DNA from: Cichorium intybus
Taxonomy: Eukaryota; Streptophyta; Magnoliopsida; Asterales; Asteraceae
DNA: 64,000 nucleotides
Assembly: GCA_023525715.1 (NCBI GenBank)
Contig: CM042016.1
Coordinates: 81,079,382 to 81,143,381 of the forward strand
Reading direction: 5' to 3'
The stretch's first letter is position 1. Every line of letters starts with the position of its first letter. Position numbers and translations under genes: made by a program. The notes under the pieces were generated by a model. It was given only the letters and a program-made list of their open reading frames with translations, did not search any database and had not been told where the DNA came from. Below are positions 1 through 12,300 of the stretch, piece after piece.

Positions 1-800
1 CAATGAAATGACACTACCAATTGGGTTTAGGCTAGTTATGAGGTTCGGATGAACACTGCATGACGCTAGACCTTTTATGCATAAGTAAGGGACGAACCCT
101 ACTTCAGACTTCAGATGGTGTCTATGCAACCTACTTAGTCTAAGATGTGGTTTTAAGTTTTTTTAAGGTTTTCTGGTCTAACTGGTTGAAATATCTATTT
201 TTTTTAAAACTTATTTGAAGTGTATCTCGATACATCGAGGATTGAACCATTTCAAATAATGTTCGATTTCTCCTTTTAAGACACACTATAATGATTTAGT
301 GCTCTTTGGAAGGAGAAGACTGTGAAACATTTTCTCAGTTCCTTATTTACTCATATTTCAACTTTGTTGATCCTATACTTCACTTTGAAATCTTTGAACA
401 ATTCAAAGCTTTCTAACTACTGTTTATTCTAATAAACAAGGTTATATTTGCTAAACCGATTGGTAAATATCATGAAGTATAACTAATTGTGTTCATAGGT
501 GGATCTGGGCAGTTCATTGGAATTGGTGTGGACATTGCCCTATAATCTCGATATCTTTCACATCTCTATGTAAGTTATGACTTTGTTAATTGAATCAAGA
601 TATGCACTCATCATGTGACTCTAAGTCATATGATTCCAAAATCATGTCTATTGGATCTTTGGGTGATGCAATTCTTGTTTCAATCAAATTTAATTAAGAG
701 TTCCATTCATCATATGAGTCTAAGTCAAATGATTCCAAAGTCGTGTCCACTTGGACCTTTGGTTGATGCAATTCTTATTTAAATTTAATTCTAACAATCA
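1..800 (-). pseudogene. Element A pre-integrase/integrase remnant
   Basis: There is no usable reading frame. The minus strand aligns by eye with the GAG-pre-integrase and integrase region of element C and, more closely, with element B. Examples are a stretch at 240-300 matching the B segment near 6540-6600, and 600-690 matching the B segment near 6120-6200. Position 1 corresponds to the region just after the integrase core. A 99-bp tandem duplication (copies near 609-690 and 708-789) is confined to this copy. This is a decayed fossil with many indels. Confidence 0.65.
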
Positions 801-1154
801 TACAAACACAATTATATATCCAATACACTTTTGGATGTATCAACATTCAAATTATTACTATCTATGTAATCAACACATTCATACAATATTGTAAGGTTAA
901 AACAACCAAAAAATATCACTATTTTCAATAAAACGAAATAAATATCCTCAAAACAATGTAGAGTATGAAAAAAATGTTATATGCAACTACTAGCTAATAA
1001 CAAAATCAAATATCTAACTAAACATCAAAATTGCATGAGCCCGTAATCCTGATCCGATCCGAATAAGCTCCTATGCATCAGTGTCCCGCATCCTACTAAG
1101 TACCTGCATACAGTGCAAATGTGAGAAACACATGCCGTATCAAGGAATTAAGGA

Positions 1155-1985
1155 TCAGAAGTTTTTAAGTTTTAGATATACTTGAGTTGCCAAACGGTTT
1201 GGCTTTGGAGCATCTTCCAATATTCCTGTGTATCCCACCTTGTGAATTCCCTGTTTGAGACATCTCAGGACTGGCGCAATAGTTTCCCTAGACCGTTTCT
1301 TGATATGTCTCATGACTGGACTCAATCCTGAAGTAGCTGAATCAATGGAACTATGTATCTCTATGAACGACTCATATAGAGTCAACATCGAATGCATCTC
1401 CATGGTAGTTTTATCCTGGTTTCCCTTTCTATACATCTGAATGAACAGATCGTACCGGCTGGTCAGTGAGTTAAGAATGATGTCAGTACTCAACTTCCAA
1501 TCAATAGGGTGACCAAGTCTGCACAGTTCCTTAATGTATCCCTCAATCATGAGAACATGCAGACCGACAATACTTCTTTCATCTAACTTGCACCCTTCAA
1601 GTTCTTCGAAGATCCTAGTTCATTCTTCCTTAACCGGTTCTTGGAACTTTTCCTCAACCAGACATGCTAAGTCGTAAGGACCCAAAAACTCGAAATCTGT
1701 ATGGATGTTGGGGTCAATGGTCAACAACATGAGGCTACAAACTTCCACAGACTCATCAATCAAGAGATCATGCTCATCGCGGAGCTCCTGTGTGGTGCCA
1801 TGCCTAGGTAGAATGGGGAGGGGACTCTCAATCTGATGTGCCTTTCCTTCGAACCTTAGAACCAGATTCCAAGTGCGAATCCATTCCAGATAGTTAAGAC
1901 CGGTGAGATTATCAATATCCAGCAGATACTTCCTAAAGCTTTCAGAGATGGGTGATGGAGTAGAAGGAGGTGAATTGACACTTGC
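1155..1985 (-). pseudogene. Element A gag remnant (Copia, UBN2-type)
   Basis: The minus strand encodes a broken Gag similar to that of element C. An N-terminal part has the 'NYLEWIRTWNLVLRFE' pattern seen in Copia Gag. The longest open stretch (1155-1550) contains 'IDWKLSTDIILNSL', equivalent to 'VHEELVVDIVLNSL' in C. The frame is interrupted near 1630. No zinc knuckle is visible because the frame degrades past 1155. Gag would form the virus-like particle. This copy cannot be functional. Confidence 0.75.
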
Positions 1986-2680
1986 TCAGACCTCTATAAA
2001 ATCAGATCTTTTAGTTAGTTTAATCAGATCTTTTAGTTAGTTTAATTTTAATCCTTTTAAATAATTACCCAATTATTATTTAACAAGGCTAGGACCCAAA
2101 ATCTCCCAATTATGATGTGAAGAAGGATGTCGTAATCACATCATAATGGTCATTAAGGTAGATATACATTTATCAATTTCAGTCGCTATGAAATTCCTAG
2201 GTCTGTGAGATTCATTGACCGAGGTCAACGACATGTTAATCTCGATTATGCTCATCTCAGATCCATAGCAGGGATGCCGTGGATCATGGATCACATGGTG
2301 AACAGACCATGCAAAAACCACGTGATCCCCGGCTTAAGATATGCTTAAGAATCATGTGTGCCACATCATCTTCAACTATGACCTAGATTGACGTACTGGT
2401 TAATCACACAACTCCGTCAGCAGATCATAAAGGAAATGTGCATTTTTTCATGGGTAGCATATGATTCACATTTTATTTTAATTAAAACGGGAGTTTTGTT
2501 TTAATACTTTTATGCTAAATACTTTTAGCTAATAAACATTCTCCTATCAAACCCTTTCGGTAACTCCATTATGAAAAACATGACAGATGGTGAGGGGGGT
2601 AGACAATAAATGTAATTTCAAAACCGACCTCATTAGGATTCGTAAGAATCGTCCTTCAAACCTTCAAACACATTTTAAGT
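1986..2680 (-). other. Element A 5' leader, proximal part
   Basis: This is non-coding leader between gag and the solo LTR insertion. On the minus strand it shares blocks with the C leader, including the 'GGGTCCTAGCCTT' block about 120 bp upstream of gag and a block ending in 'ACGGCATCCCT'. A short direct repeat (TCAGATCTTTTAGTTAGTTTAA, two copies at about 2002-2045) is present. No gene is seen. Confidence 0.55.
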
Positions 2681-2685
2681 GGATG

Positions 2686-3336
2686 TGTAACGCCCCAAAA
2701 ACCATCATCGAGTATCTACAACATTTTAACAAAACTGTACAAATTTTACTTTACAATTACAATACTCGATGTCTGGGAAGCGTCAAGTAGATATCTTCAA
2801 GATCGTTCCACGATCCAGCCAGGCGTTACTACAACTAAATCCTACAAAACACCACAACGAAAACGACATAAGCGAAACGCTTAGTGAATAACTCTACCAC
2901 AACAAGATAAAAATTCACAACGAATCTTATATTGCCACATCGTACTTTATGGATTCACCAATCGTTTGTCACCTGAAAATCCAACACCAGTTGGATATAT
3001 CATAGCACCAAAATCACCACTTGTATAATACACCCTATTTATGAATAACACCAATATTGAAAACGTTCACCAAATGATCTTGGGCTTTTCACTAACCCTA
3101 AGATCTATCACCAACACTCGGTTACACCGAGTTATCACCAATCTTAAATTACACCATATAGTTGTAAACCATCGTTATACAACCACTTTAACACCATATA
3201 AAACAACAAACTATATATTCACCTATAATAACATCGTAGGTATCTACAACGACTACCAAAAGTGTTTTACCTATGTTAGCACATAGGGTCATTATATTGT
3301 TAATCACCAAGATAAACACATTCTAGCACCATCATA

Positions 3337-3395
<59 letters not shown>

Positions 3396-4607
3396 AATAT
3401 ATAATCACATAAATACAATACATAACGCAACACCAGTCACGTTGAGTGGAGTTACTCACCTCGGTATTCCAGGTTGGTTAGCTCCACTACTCGTATATCT
3501 CGGTGTCGTCTCAACTTTTCGGCTTCCATAAACCTACATTAGGTTTTCAACCACATTTATAAATCATATTTATATACCCACTTGAAAACCTAAATCATGA
3601 ACTTGAAAGCCATAACTTCAATATCAACTTTCATAGCAATTATCCATTTTTTCGCAAGAATTTGTCCCCTGTTCTTGATCAATTTCACTCAACCGAGAAT
3701 CATTTCTATATAACGATTTCAAATTTACTGAAAACTACTCCTTCTTAGGTTTCTAGGGACACCGATATCAACTCCAAATGATTTTTCTACAATTTACTAT
3801 GATTTTTGCAAGATTACATATTAAAAACATCTCAAATCCGCCAAAAACGTACAATGCTGTAGAAAATGCATATTTGAGCTATGTTACAGGCTAAATCACA
3901 TTTTCACCTCTGTATACCAAATATACTAGACTCAATTTATGAAAATATGGCACTGGTTTCACATGAAACCGATACTTCTACGATTTATCATGATTTTTAC
4001 AATATGGTGTAAAAAGAGTGATTTTTACCTCTAATATGTTGTTTCGAACGAATGACTATATCTCGACTTCCTGCCATCAGAATTACAAATCCTCCAGTCA
4101 AAACCTGCGTATGTATCGCCTTTAGCTTCTGTCAAAATTTCACGACGATCCAACGGTTCAATCTCCCGGGTCATTCGCACACTGTAGAATGTTCTTGAGA
4201 ATTCGGGAAGGGTTTGAGAAAAATCCGATTTTCCCATATTTATAGATAAAAGTTTGCCAATTTTGCACAACTAGTCCATCAACTTGCAAAAATTACACCC
4301 CACACACATATAAATACATTTAAATCTCATTTTTTATACTTTGGCCACCAACTAATATGTAAATATTTATAAATCGGTCTAGACGTTTAAACACCAAAAT
4401 ACCATCTTAATACCTCAAGTCCCAAGATTTGGTTCGTTCTTCATTATTAACATTTTTTTGTCCTTTCACCAAAAACACTATTGTCTAATGACCCTGATGG
4501 GTAATTTCTTATGCATTTTCACCATTTACTCACCTTTCAAACTATAACTCCAATCTGACATCCATACTCCATAACTCAACATTCTAACATGGTTTTGGGG
4601 TATTACA
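2686..4607 (-). mobile_element. Solo LTR of a gypsy-type retrotransposon
   Basis: This 1922-bp block starts TGTAACGCCCC and ends GGGGTATTACA. It is flanked by a perfect 5-bp target duplication GGATG at 2681-2685 and 4608-4612. The termini match the style of the chromovirus LTRs of element F (TGTAACACCC...GGTATTACA in plus coordinates, there a minus-strand element). A TATAAATA box reads on the minus strand near 4240-4250. For both reasons I orient it minus. No internal domain remains, as expected after LTR-LTR recombination. Short ORFs inside it are not convincing. It inserted into the leader of element A, so it is younger than A. Confidence 0.88.
3339..3388. repeat. (AT)n microsatellite in the solo LTR
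   Basis: Uninterrupted AT dinucleotide run of about 50 bp, followed by a few AC units. Confidence 0.95.
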
Positions 4608-4612
4608 GGATG

Positions 4613-5068
4613 AGCCTAGTCATGGTTTGACCAATGTTCTTGTTTTAATTTATGTTTTAATAATATATAGATACTGTTCTAAATATATTAAGGGTAAAAT
4701 TTTAAATAATTTAAAATTTATGTTCATCATATTTAATTTCATTAAAACACTTTTATTAATTAATTAAATCAACTTAAATTAAAGGGAAGCTGTTTAAGGC
4801 AACTAGCATATAAGGCAACTATGCAAGTTCGGAAACTTGCAAGGCAAGCAAGGTTTTGTGAAACCCTGGCCACCAAAACCTATGGAGGGTTCCTAAACTC
4901 TCCAAAATTTCATCTAACATGTATACTGGGGCACAAATTAGGCAAAATTTATAACATGTAATTTTCAATATTTTCTAGCATTATACCTATGAATATCGAA
5001 AATTTCAGCATGCAAAAACAATTCATATTCAAGTTTTTAATCTAATGTGCATGTAACCTAAGAACAAT
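4613..5068 (-). other. Element A leader, distal part next to the PBS
   Basis: AT-rich non-coding DNA between the PBS and the solo LTR insertion. It continues the leader at 1986-2680 once the inserted LTR is discounted. No ORF or RNA gene is seen. Confidence 0.5.
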
Positions 5069-5081
5069 GGCTCTGATACCA
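5069..5081 (-). promoter_or_regulatory. Primer-binding site of element A
   Basis: The plus strand reads GGCTCTGATACCA. The minus strand is TGGTATCAGAGCC, complementary to the 3' end of plant initiator tRNA-Met. It lies one base from the CA end of the LTR and fixes the element orientation. Confidence 0.9.
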
Positions 5082-5082
5082 A

Positions 5083-5771
5083 TGTTGGGATTTTTAAACA
5101 GATAAACACTAATCATACAAATAGCGGAAGATAAACAGATTAAATCCCAAAAACTGAGCAAGATCATAACATGTACAGAACAAAATCACAAGATCATAAC
5201 AGTTGCATCAACAAGATGGAAAATTTGATCCATACCTTGTGTTTGGATGTTAAGGATCCAAATCAGAATCCTTCTATTGATTCATACCCAAGATCACGAG
5301 AAGAACAAGCAGACACAAACTTCCAAGGCTTGTGGAAAGCGATCCAGGAACCCTTGAAGTGTTTAAGGATTTCGACAAAGAGGGAGGTGGATGATTTTGG
5401 GTAGTTGGCGGCTCACAAGGGAGGATGGGATGCCTCAGGGTTGCACCCTAAGGCCTCTATTTATACTGCATAAGCTCCTAGGGTTTCAAACATAGGAGCC
5501 TTTTGGCGGCCGCACCCCCTGCACATGTTCTATTAATTAATTACAATTCAACCCTTTAATTAATTCCTATAAATTAATTTCACAATTAATTTATCAATTA
5601 ATTCTTGATTCGGTTTCAGATTAATTAATTTCTCAATTAATTAATAAACTGATCAATCCTCTATTATTTCCGCTACTGATTGTTTTTACTGGGCCGTGAG
5701 GGCAACCCAAATAGGACCCTACTATTATTATAAACATCACCACTGTTGATGACTTGGACGTATTTCCAATA
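5083..5771 (-). repeat. Element A 5' LTR
   Basis: This 689-bp LTR is bounded by TGTTGGGA at 5083 and a decayed ...TTCCAATA at 5771. It is related to the B 3' LTR at 17530 (same opening block about 'TCCAAGTCATCAAC', same AATTAATT-rich U3, same TATA context). A TATA box (TATAAATA on minus) is at 5458-5465. A 77-codon ORF on plus inside this LTR is fortuitous. Confidence 0.85.
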
Positions 5772-8660
5772 GTTGAAGCATAAGGGTTTGATATAATCAT
5801 GAGTTATAGAAGGATTGCTGCTGTTACCAGGATCGGGAATTACGCGCTCGTGCTAATTAGTGGTCTTTAGTTAAATTTTGGATTTTTTCTACTCGCCAGA
5901 ATTGGCACAAAAGATTGTTTCGTATTACGCATTGCTTAAAGGATATTTTTGTACTTTTTCTCTTGATAATAAAATGGTGATTTTTCTTATAAGCATAGTT
6001 GTTTCATTTAAAAATTTATCCTTGCAATGACTTATATGAATGTGTTGTTTAGAAGTAGTTATAATATAATCTTGAATGTTGATTCATCCGAAAGTGTATT
6101 GGATAAATCATGTTTTTGGCATTGTCGCCTTGTTCATTAAACAAGAATTGCATCCCCAAGCTCCAAATAGACATGACTTGAAATCATTTGACTTGGAGTC
6201 AGATGATGTATGTGAATATTTCTTACTTGGAAGATTATAAGAAGGCCATTCACATGAAACTATGAAAGAAGCATGGATTTGTTGGAACTAATCCACACAA
6301 ATGTTTGTGGATCGTTCAAGTCCACCACAATACATGATTAGTGATACATCGTTACATTTGCTGATGTTCTCAGTAGATGTAATTGTGTTTATTAAACATA
6401 AGTTAGAAACCTTGAAGTGTTCAAAGGGTTTCGAAACGATGTAGAAAATCAACTAGGCTAGAATATCTAGGTATTGAAATCTATGAACATTTTGGGAACT
6501 ATGAAAAAGTTTCACAATTATCTCCTCCTAAGAACACTGTAATACTATAGTGTGTCAGTAAGGAGAAATCGAACATTGTTTGAAATGGTTCGATCCATGA
6601 TGTGTCGAACTACACTTCCAAACTAGCTTCAAAGGGTTATACCCTAGAAATAACAACCCGCATCTTAAACCTCGTATAAACTAAGTATTTTGCAAAGTCA
6701 CACTCTGAAATATGAAGTGGGGTCTGTCCTCACTAGTACATAGAAAATCTGGGGTTGTGAAGTCTTCGTTAATCACGAAGCTCATGACAAGCTTGAACCC
6801 AGATCAGAGAAGTATCATTTCATTGGCTAACCCCATAAGTCCTTTGGATACTTGTTTTACAAGTCATTCTAGAACAAAGTATTTGGGTCTCATAGAAGAG
6901 TCTTTTTAGGAAAGAACTCACATCTAAAGAAGCTGGTGGGAGTAAGATTGATCTTGAAAAGATTAAAGAGTCAACCAATGAATAACCTTTTAGTTAACAC
7001 TAGCACTCAACCAGAGGATGTTGAGGAAACTAACATATTTCCACTTCCTCTTTGTAGATCCGGTAGAGTTAGTCACTTTCCTGAGTTTTATGGTTTCCAT
7101 ATTACTAAAAGTGACACATTGATTGGTGGTAAAACACTGATTGGTAAGGATGAGTCATCCAACTACATGGAAGCATTTGTGAGCGTCATGGCTGCCAAAT
7201 AAGAGAAGGACATACAAAGCAAGATTCAGTCCATATTTTAATTTGATTGATCTTACACTTGGCCCAAAACCAGTGAGAGTAATTGGATATCAAAGGAAGA
7301 ACAACATGGATAGGAATGTACATACATTCAAAGTGAGACTGGTTGAGTAGGGATATGCCCAAACTCAAGAAATTGATTCTGAGAAAAGCACTCTGATCAG
7401 CAGCTGAGAAATAATATATTGGGATATTGTTTGCCACATCTGCACCTTTGAGACATGGAAAACAAAGCAAAGTGGATGTTTTGAGACCGCTTTCCTTAAA
7501 TGGAAAACAAAGGGGTTGTGCATGGCATAATCGAAGGGATTTGAACATGCCAAATATCTAAATAGAGTGTACAAAACTTGAAAGATTCATCTGTGGAAAC
7601 AAACAAGCATCTTGCAGCTAGAATCTTTGTATTCATAAAATACTAAAGAGTTTGGATTTCATGAATCATAGATAAGTCCTGTGATTATATCAAAGCAAGT
7701 GGGAGTACTATTCTAGTCTAGCTAATGGTGTATATCAATGACATACTGCTTATAGGAAACGATTTTCCAATGTTTCAAAGGGTAATGACTTGGCTTGGAA
7801 AATGTTTCACTATTAAGAATCTAAGAGATACAATATACATACGTAGTATAAGGATCTATAGAGATGGATAAAAAACGTCTAGAAACGGACCTAGCCAAAG
7901 TACATTTTGAGTATGATCTTGAAGAAATTTGAGATGCATGACTGCAAGAAAGAGTATCTACCCATGACATGAAATTCATTAAAGAATCAAGGTCCTAGTA
8001 GTAAGAGAAGAACTGGACAGAATGAGTCGAGTCCCATATGCTTCTGCTATTGGATTGATCATGCATGTTGTGACATGTACTTGACCTGACACCTCGTATG
8101 CTTAGAGCATAGTGGGTAGATTCTAGGACAATCCTGGCAAAAGTCAATGGACTGTAGTGAAGGGTATTCTTAGAGTATCTACAGAGAACAAGAAATGTGT
8201 TCTTGGTTCATGGAGGAAAAGGAAGAGCTAAAGAGTAACTGGTCATAGTGATGACAGAGATGACTCTTGCTCACAATCAGGGTAAGTGTCCTGTTGAATA
8301 GAGGAATGATAAATTAGGAAAAGTTCCAGTTCAAAATCAATGCAAGTCTGAGTATATAATAGCTAGCAATGTTATAAATGAGACCACATGGTTGAAGAAT
8401 TTCATTGGTAATATTGATATTGTTCTCAACATCAGTGAATTCTTTGAAATCTTCTTACCAAGGGTACAGTCGCCTTGACTGAGGAACCCGAGGACCATGA
8501 GAAGTCGGGACATATACTCAGAGATTATTGTTGTGCTTAGAAACCAAGTTAAGACGTCATAGTGAATAGGGCATCAGCAAAAGAATATCTGGCTGATCAT
8601 TTCACGAAGACATTGACGCGGACCAAGAGTGAAGGTCATACTAGGGCCCATAGGCATTAA
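5772..8660 (+). pseudogene. Element B pol remnant (pre-integrase, integrase, RT, RNase H)
   Basis: Colinear with C pol (about 12440-15440) at recognisable identity but with many stops and indels. The 6120-6240 segment matches the HHCC-type pre-integrase block. 6540-6640 matches the 'ERRNRTLLDMVRSMM' block. An open stretch at 6936-7202 gives 'LCRSGRVSHFPEFYGFHIT', matching 'LRRSGRVSMPPEFYGFHIT' of C, the integrase-RT linker. 7240-8200 follows the RT, including the YVDD region near 7730. 8450-8650 follows RNase H. It is non-functional. Confidence 0.75.
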
Positions 8661-9186
8661 GTTTATGAGCAATATGACTTAAGTATTTTAGTAATTAGTT
8701 TGATAAAATTGAAACATATAGCAGTATAAAATTTTATCTGATTTGGTGATTATCATGTGGAAACTTGATAATGAGCTGGATTGCTAGCATTTTCATTAAT
8801 TTAATATTGTGTTTCCCTTTAGCATGTTTAGAACCCACTTCCTGGGTATTAATTTACTCAAACCTCCATAGACGGTCGTACTCTTGAAAGCAAGTAGTGA
8901 TTTAAGACTGTCATCAAGTGTTAGTAGATTGCCTATAGTGATTGGACATAGCATGGGGATTACGACTAACACTCATGAGTACTTGATAGGGATTCAAGTA
9001 TTGGAATGACTTGAACATAGAGATTACTTCATGGATTAAGTCACAAGTAATTCTAAGATGAAAATATCTTTTATTCTTCAAATCGAGATGCATGAGGATT
9101 TACGCTATGTTTTTATTATGCATTGGTCTACTCAGACGCTATCCGTAACTGGTAGTTATGAAGGGTATGTCCCTGTATGACAAGAT
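8661..9186 (+). other. Element B 3' non-coding region, left of the C insertion
   Basis: AT-rich and without an ORF. It aligns in order with the C region after RNase H (for example the 'GTCTACTCAGACGC' and 'GGTAACTTG'-type blocks). It ends at the GAATA target duplication of element C. Confidence 0.6.
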
Positions 9187-9545
9187 GAATATGTTGGATT
9201 AGGTGTCTAAGCCATGACTAATAATTAGTATTTACCTAATTAATAGTAGCATAGTCTATTTGGGTTGCCCTCATAGCTGGAGGTTTGGTAGAAAATTCAG
9301 TAGAGAGAAAGATTGATTTATTATGTGATTAATAAATCAATAGAAATTAAATAAATAGTTTATTAATATATTAAAGTGATAATATATTAATTAGAAACTA
9401 TATTAATTAATTAGAAATTAATCTGGAATTAATTGGAATTAATTTGGTGATTAATTTAATTAATTAAAGGTGCAGGGACTGAAATTGTAATTATTCAATA
9501 GTTGAGTAAGTGGCAATTTGAGTGAGTGAAGTGACCAGCGAAAAT

Positions 9546-9627
<82 letters not shown>
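9546..9627. repeat. (AT)n tract in the C 5' LTR
   Basis: About 80 bp of AT dinucleotides. The equivalent tract in the 3' LTR (16648-16746) is about 17 bp longer, the main length difference between the LTRs. Confidence 0.95.
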
Positions 9628-9629
<2 letters not shown>

Positions 9630-9736
9630 GAGTTATATAAGAGATAAATAAGGTTGAATTAATTAGATAATGGTTTATCTTGATTTGAATTCAAAAGGCT
9701 TACCTCTCAAGGTTTATCTGGTCATCTGCTGGAGGC

Positions 9737-9744
9737 TATAAATA
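9737..9744 (+). promoter_or_regulatory. TATA box of the C 5' LTR
   Basis: TATAAATA in the context GGCTATAAATAGGG. The same box occurs in the 3' LTR at 16856-16863 and in related LTRs A (5458-5465, minus) and B (17855-17862). It is the probable RNA polymerase II start region for the genomic RNA. Confidence 0.75.
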
Positions 9745-10028
9745 GGGAGCCCCAGAGCACCAAAAACATGCGCCATTTACCCTAACTCTCTCTTGAATTT
9801 TCGTGACCTGCTCCTGCTCCCTGGGTGTGACTTCATTTGAGGCAAGATCCATTTGTTGCTTTGCTTCGAAGAAAACCTAAAGGTTAGTTTTTCTGATTTT
9901 ATTCTTTAGTAATTTTTCTTGTGGCCTTTTAGGAATTATTTATATGTTCAATAGTAGAAAACATAGATCCTCATAGGTTGCATGTGAACTTAGGGTTTTA
10001 GTTCATAGATTTGCAGAAAACCTTTCAG

Positions 10029-10040
10029 TGGTATCAGAGC
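10029..10040 (+). promoter_or_regulatory. Primer-binding site of element C
   Basis: TGGTATCAGAGC, one base after the LTR, complementary to the initiator tRNA-Met 3' end. Confidence 0.92.
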
Positions 10041-11413
10041 TTTTGTTTGTTTTCTTGTTGAATAGTTATAATTGTTTTCCTAAAAATTAGGGTTTAAAGC
10101 TTGTAAACCCTAATTGGCCAAATCGAAATTTGGGGTTAGCGTTTTGGAAACCCTAGCCCCTCCCCTTATGATTTTTGAAAATTTGATTAGGGTTTTAGAA
10201 TATATTCTATTTTTGGTAACTTTAATTATTTAATTAAATGGATAACCTTAAACCCATTATTTGTTAATTTCGAAAATTAGGGGTTTAAGATAGGTTTAAA
10301 TTAATTTGATTAATTTGTGATACCCATCTAGATTTAATTAATTAATTAATTGTTTAATTAAAAGATAAATTAAATCATTTAAAGGTTTGAATTTAATTTT
10401 TAAATTAATAGTTAATTTCGAAAAATTAAATAGATAAACCAGGAATATTTTAAAAGTTTAAAATATCTGGATTTAATTAATTTAATTAATTGTTTAATTA
10501 AAAGATAAATTAAATTATTTAAAGGTTTAAATTTAATTTTAAATTTAATAGTTAAATTTTCGAAAAATTAAAAGAGAAACTAGAATATTTTAAAAGGTTT
10601 AAAATACATCTTATATATATTATTAATAAAAGTTAATATTATATGTATAAGATAAATTGGTTACTCAAATCAATAGTAGGCCTCATTCACGAAGCTGATC
10701 TATAAAGAGGGTATAAGGAGGCTGCCTATAAAATGGCAGTCTAATGGGTGTCCACTCTCACCCACCGCTCTCCTGATCAGTGGAGGGTCGTTAGCCGAAC
10801 GGGTTTGATAGGACCGCTAAATCTCATTAAAAGTATAATGATCTAAGTACTGGAACAGCTTTATAAAATCTCAATCTAGTTACTTTAGGAAAAATATAAA
10901 TTGATGCTAATCCATGAAATTGCACATTGCACTTTATGAAACATTGGTGGAGCGTGTGTGGTTTACCGGCACACCAATAGGAGTTCATAAAGAGCGGTAA
11001 TGGGTTTCTCAAATGTTATCATTGTTGATGGAGCGTGTGTGGTTTACCAGCACATCAATTAGAGATGGTAATTGATATTGAGAGTACCAAGCTAATTTGC
11101 ATGGTTATTCACATCCAGTTTGTGATCCTCGGTATCCCAGTAACAAACAGTGGAGTATATATGAGATTAACATGCTATTAAACAGTTCAATATATCTCAA
11201 AAGAACTAGGAATTCCATTATAATATGATTATTTTTCCACGGTGGAATTGGCTGAATCGTCATTCGCCTACCTTTATAAAATTTACAATTAGATTACGGC
11301 ATCCCTCTTCTTTATTGTGAATTGTTATAGTTGGGTCCTAGCCTTATTATTATATTGGGTTAATATTAAGGGTTATATATATGTATCTAATTAAAAACTA
11401 CCTTCTTTTATAG
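10041..11413 (+). other. Element C 5' leader with two local duplications
   Basis: Non-coding, 1373 bp, strongly AT-rich (TTTAATTAATT blocks). It contains a 139-bp imperfect tandem duplication (10331-10469 and 10470 to about 10608). A 32-bp block with GGAGCGTGTGTGGTTTACC is repeated about 78 bp apart (near 10951 and 11029). No ORF of note. Confidence 0.7.
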
Positions 11414-12300
11414 ATGTCTTCTGCTGACCAATCCGTTCCCCACTCAAACTCTAGTAATGTCACTTCAATCCTCTCGTTGTGTTCCAAAGTGCAGTTGAAT
11501 GGCACGAACTACAACGACTGGATCAGAAATATCAATATGGCTCTGAGGTTTGAGAACAAAGAGTATGTTCTTGAGACTGAGCTATTTGAAGTTAACCCAG
11601 ATACTGCTACTCCCGAGGAAGTTGCCTCATACCAAAACCATGCTGATGATGCGACCAAAGTGGCCTGCATCATGATCGCTACAATGAACCCTAAATTGTA
11701 AAGAATATATGAGGACTACTGGCCCTACGAGATGCACAAAGAGCTTGCGGAAAAGTTCCCCAAGCAAAAGTGTATCGAGAGGTGCGAGGTGGTCAAAGAC
11801 TTCACGAACAGCAAGCCTAGGGATGGAGATTCCATCTGTACTCACGTGCAAAGGATGCAAGGTTACGTGTATCGGCTAAGGAAGCTTGCGATGCCTGTTC
11901 ATGAGGAGTTGGTCGTTGACATAGTGCTTAACTCCTTACCGAGTTCTTATGACCAGTTCAGACTGGCGTATCATTTGAACAACAATCAGACCACATTGGC
12001 TGAGTTGCATCGCATACTTCGTACTGCTGAAGACGGGATGAAGGATAAAAGTGTACCCTCAGTTAGCCAACCTGTCTTGGCAATTGGAAATGGCAAAGGA
12101 AAGAAAAGGAAGGGCCCTCCCAATCAGAATTGGAGGGAAAAGGTTCATGTCGGGTCATCCAGTAATGGCCCGAGACCCAAGTCTTCTAGCATTCCTCACG
12201 TTGCCAACCCCAAAGATGCCGACTGCTTTTATTGCAAAGAAAAGGGTCATTGGAATAGAAGCTGCCCGAAATACTTGCAGGATGTCAAGGAAAGCCAACA
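11414..12300 (+). pseudogene. gag: Element C gag (Copia nucleocapsid, UBN2-type)
   Basis: ATG at 11414 begins a Gag with the Copia pattern 'LNGTNYNDWIRNINMALRFE' at residues about 33-52. A TAA at 11699-11701 interrupts it in frame; the reading resumes in the same frame to the zinc knuckle CFYCKEKGHWNRSC near 12225-12270 (C-x2-C-x4-H-x4-C). The knuckle would bind genomic RNA during particle assembly. After about 12300 the Gag frame runs on only by chance to 12403, while the protease continues in another frame. Otherwise it is well preserved. Confidence 0.85.

Larger units (their letters stand above)
1..5771 (-). mobile_element. Element A: degenerate Ty1/Copia retrotransposon, 5' portion, antisense inside element B
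   Basis: Reading leftward on the minus strand, the order is 5' LTR (5771-5083), tRNA-Met PBS, leader, gag remnant and integrase remnant, which runs off the window edge at position 1. The gag and integrase remnants and the leader resemble those of element C, so A is an older relative. A solo gypsy LTR interrupts its leader. Its right edge abuts sequence aligning with the C pre-integrase region, so A lies antisense in the pol gene of element B. The first five bases of B after the junction (GTTGA, 5772-5776) are the predicted target duplication; the partner copy would be outside the window. Confidence 0.8.
9192..10027 (+). repeat. Element C 5' LTR
   Basis: Starts TGTTGGATTAGG and ends AAACCTTTCA, directly before the PBS. 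U3 contains AATTAATT-rich blocks and an (AT)n tract at 9546-9627. A TATA box (TATAAATA, 9737-9744) is about 110 bp downstream of the tract. The 3' LTR has the same layout. Confidence 0.93.

Noticed and set aside
5171..5404. 77-residue ORF on plus
   Set aside because: It lies wholly inside the minus-strand A LTR, is antisense to it, and has no family features.
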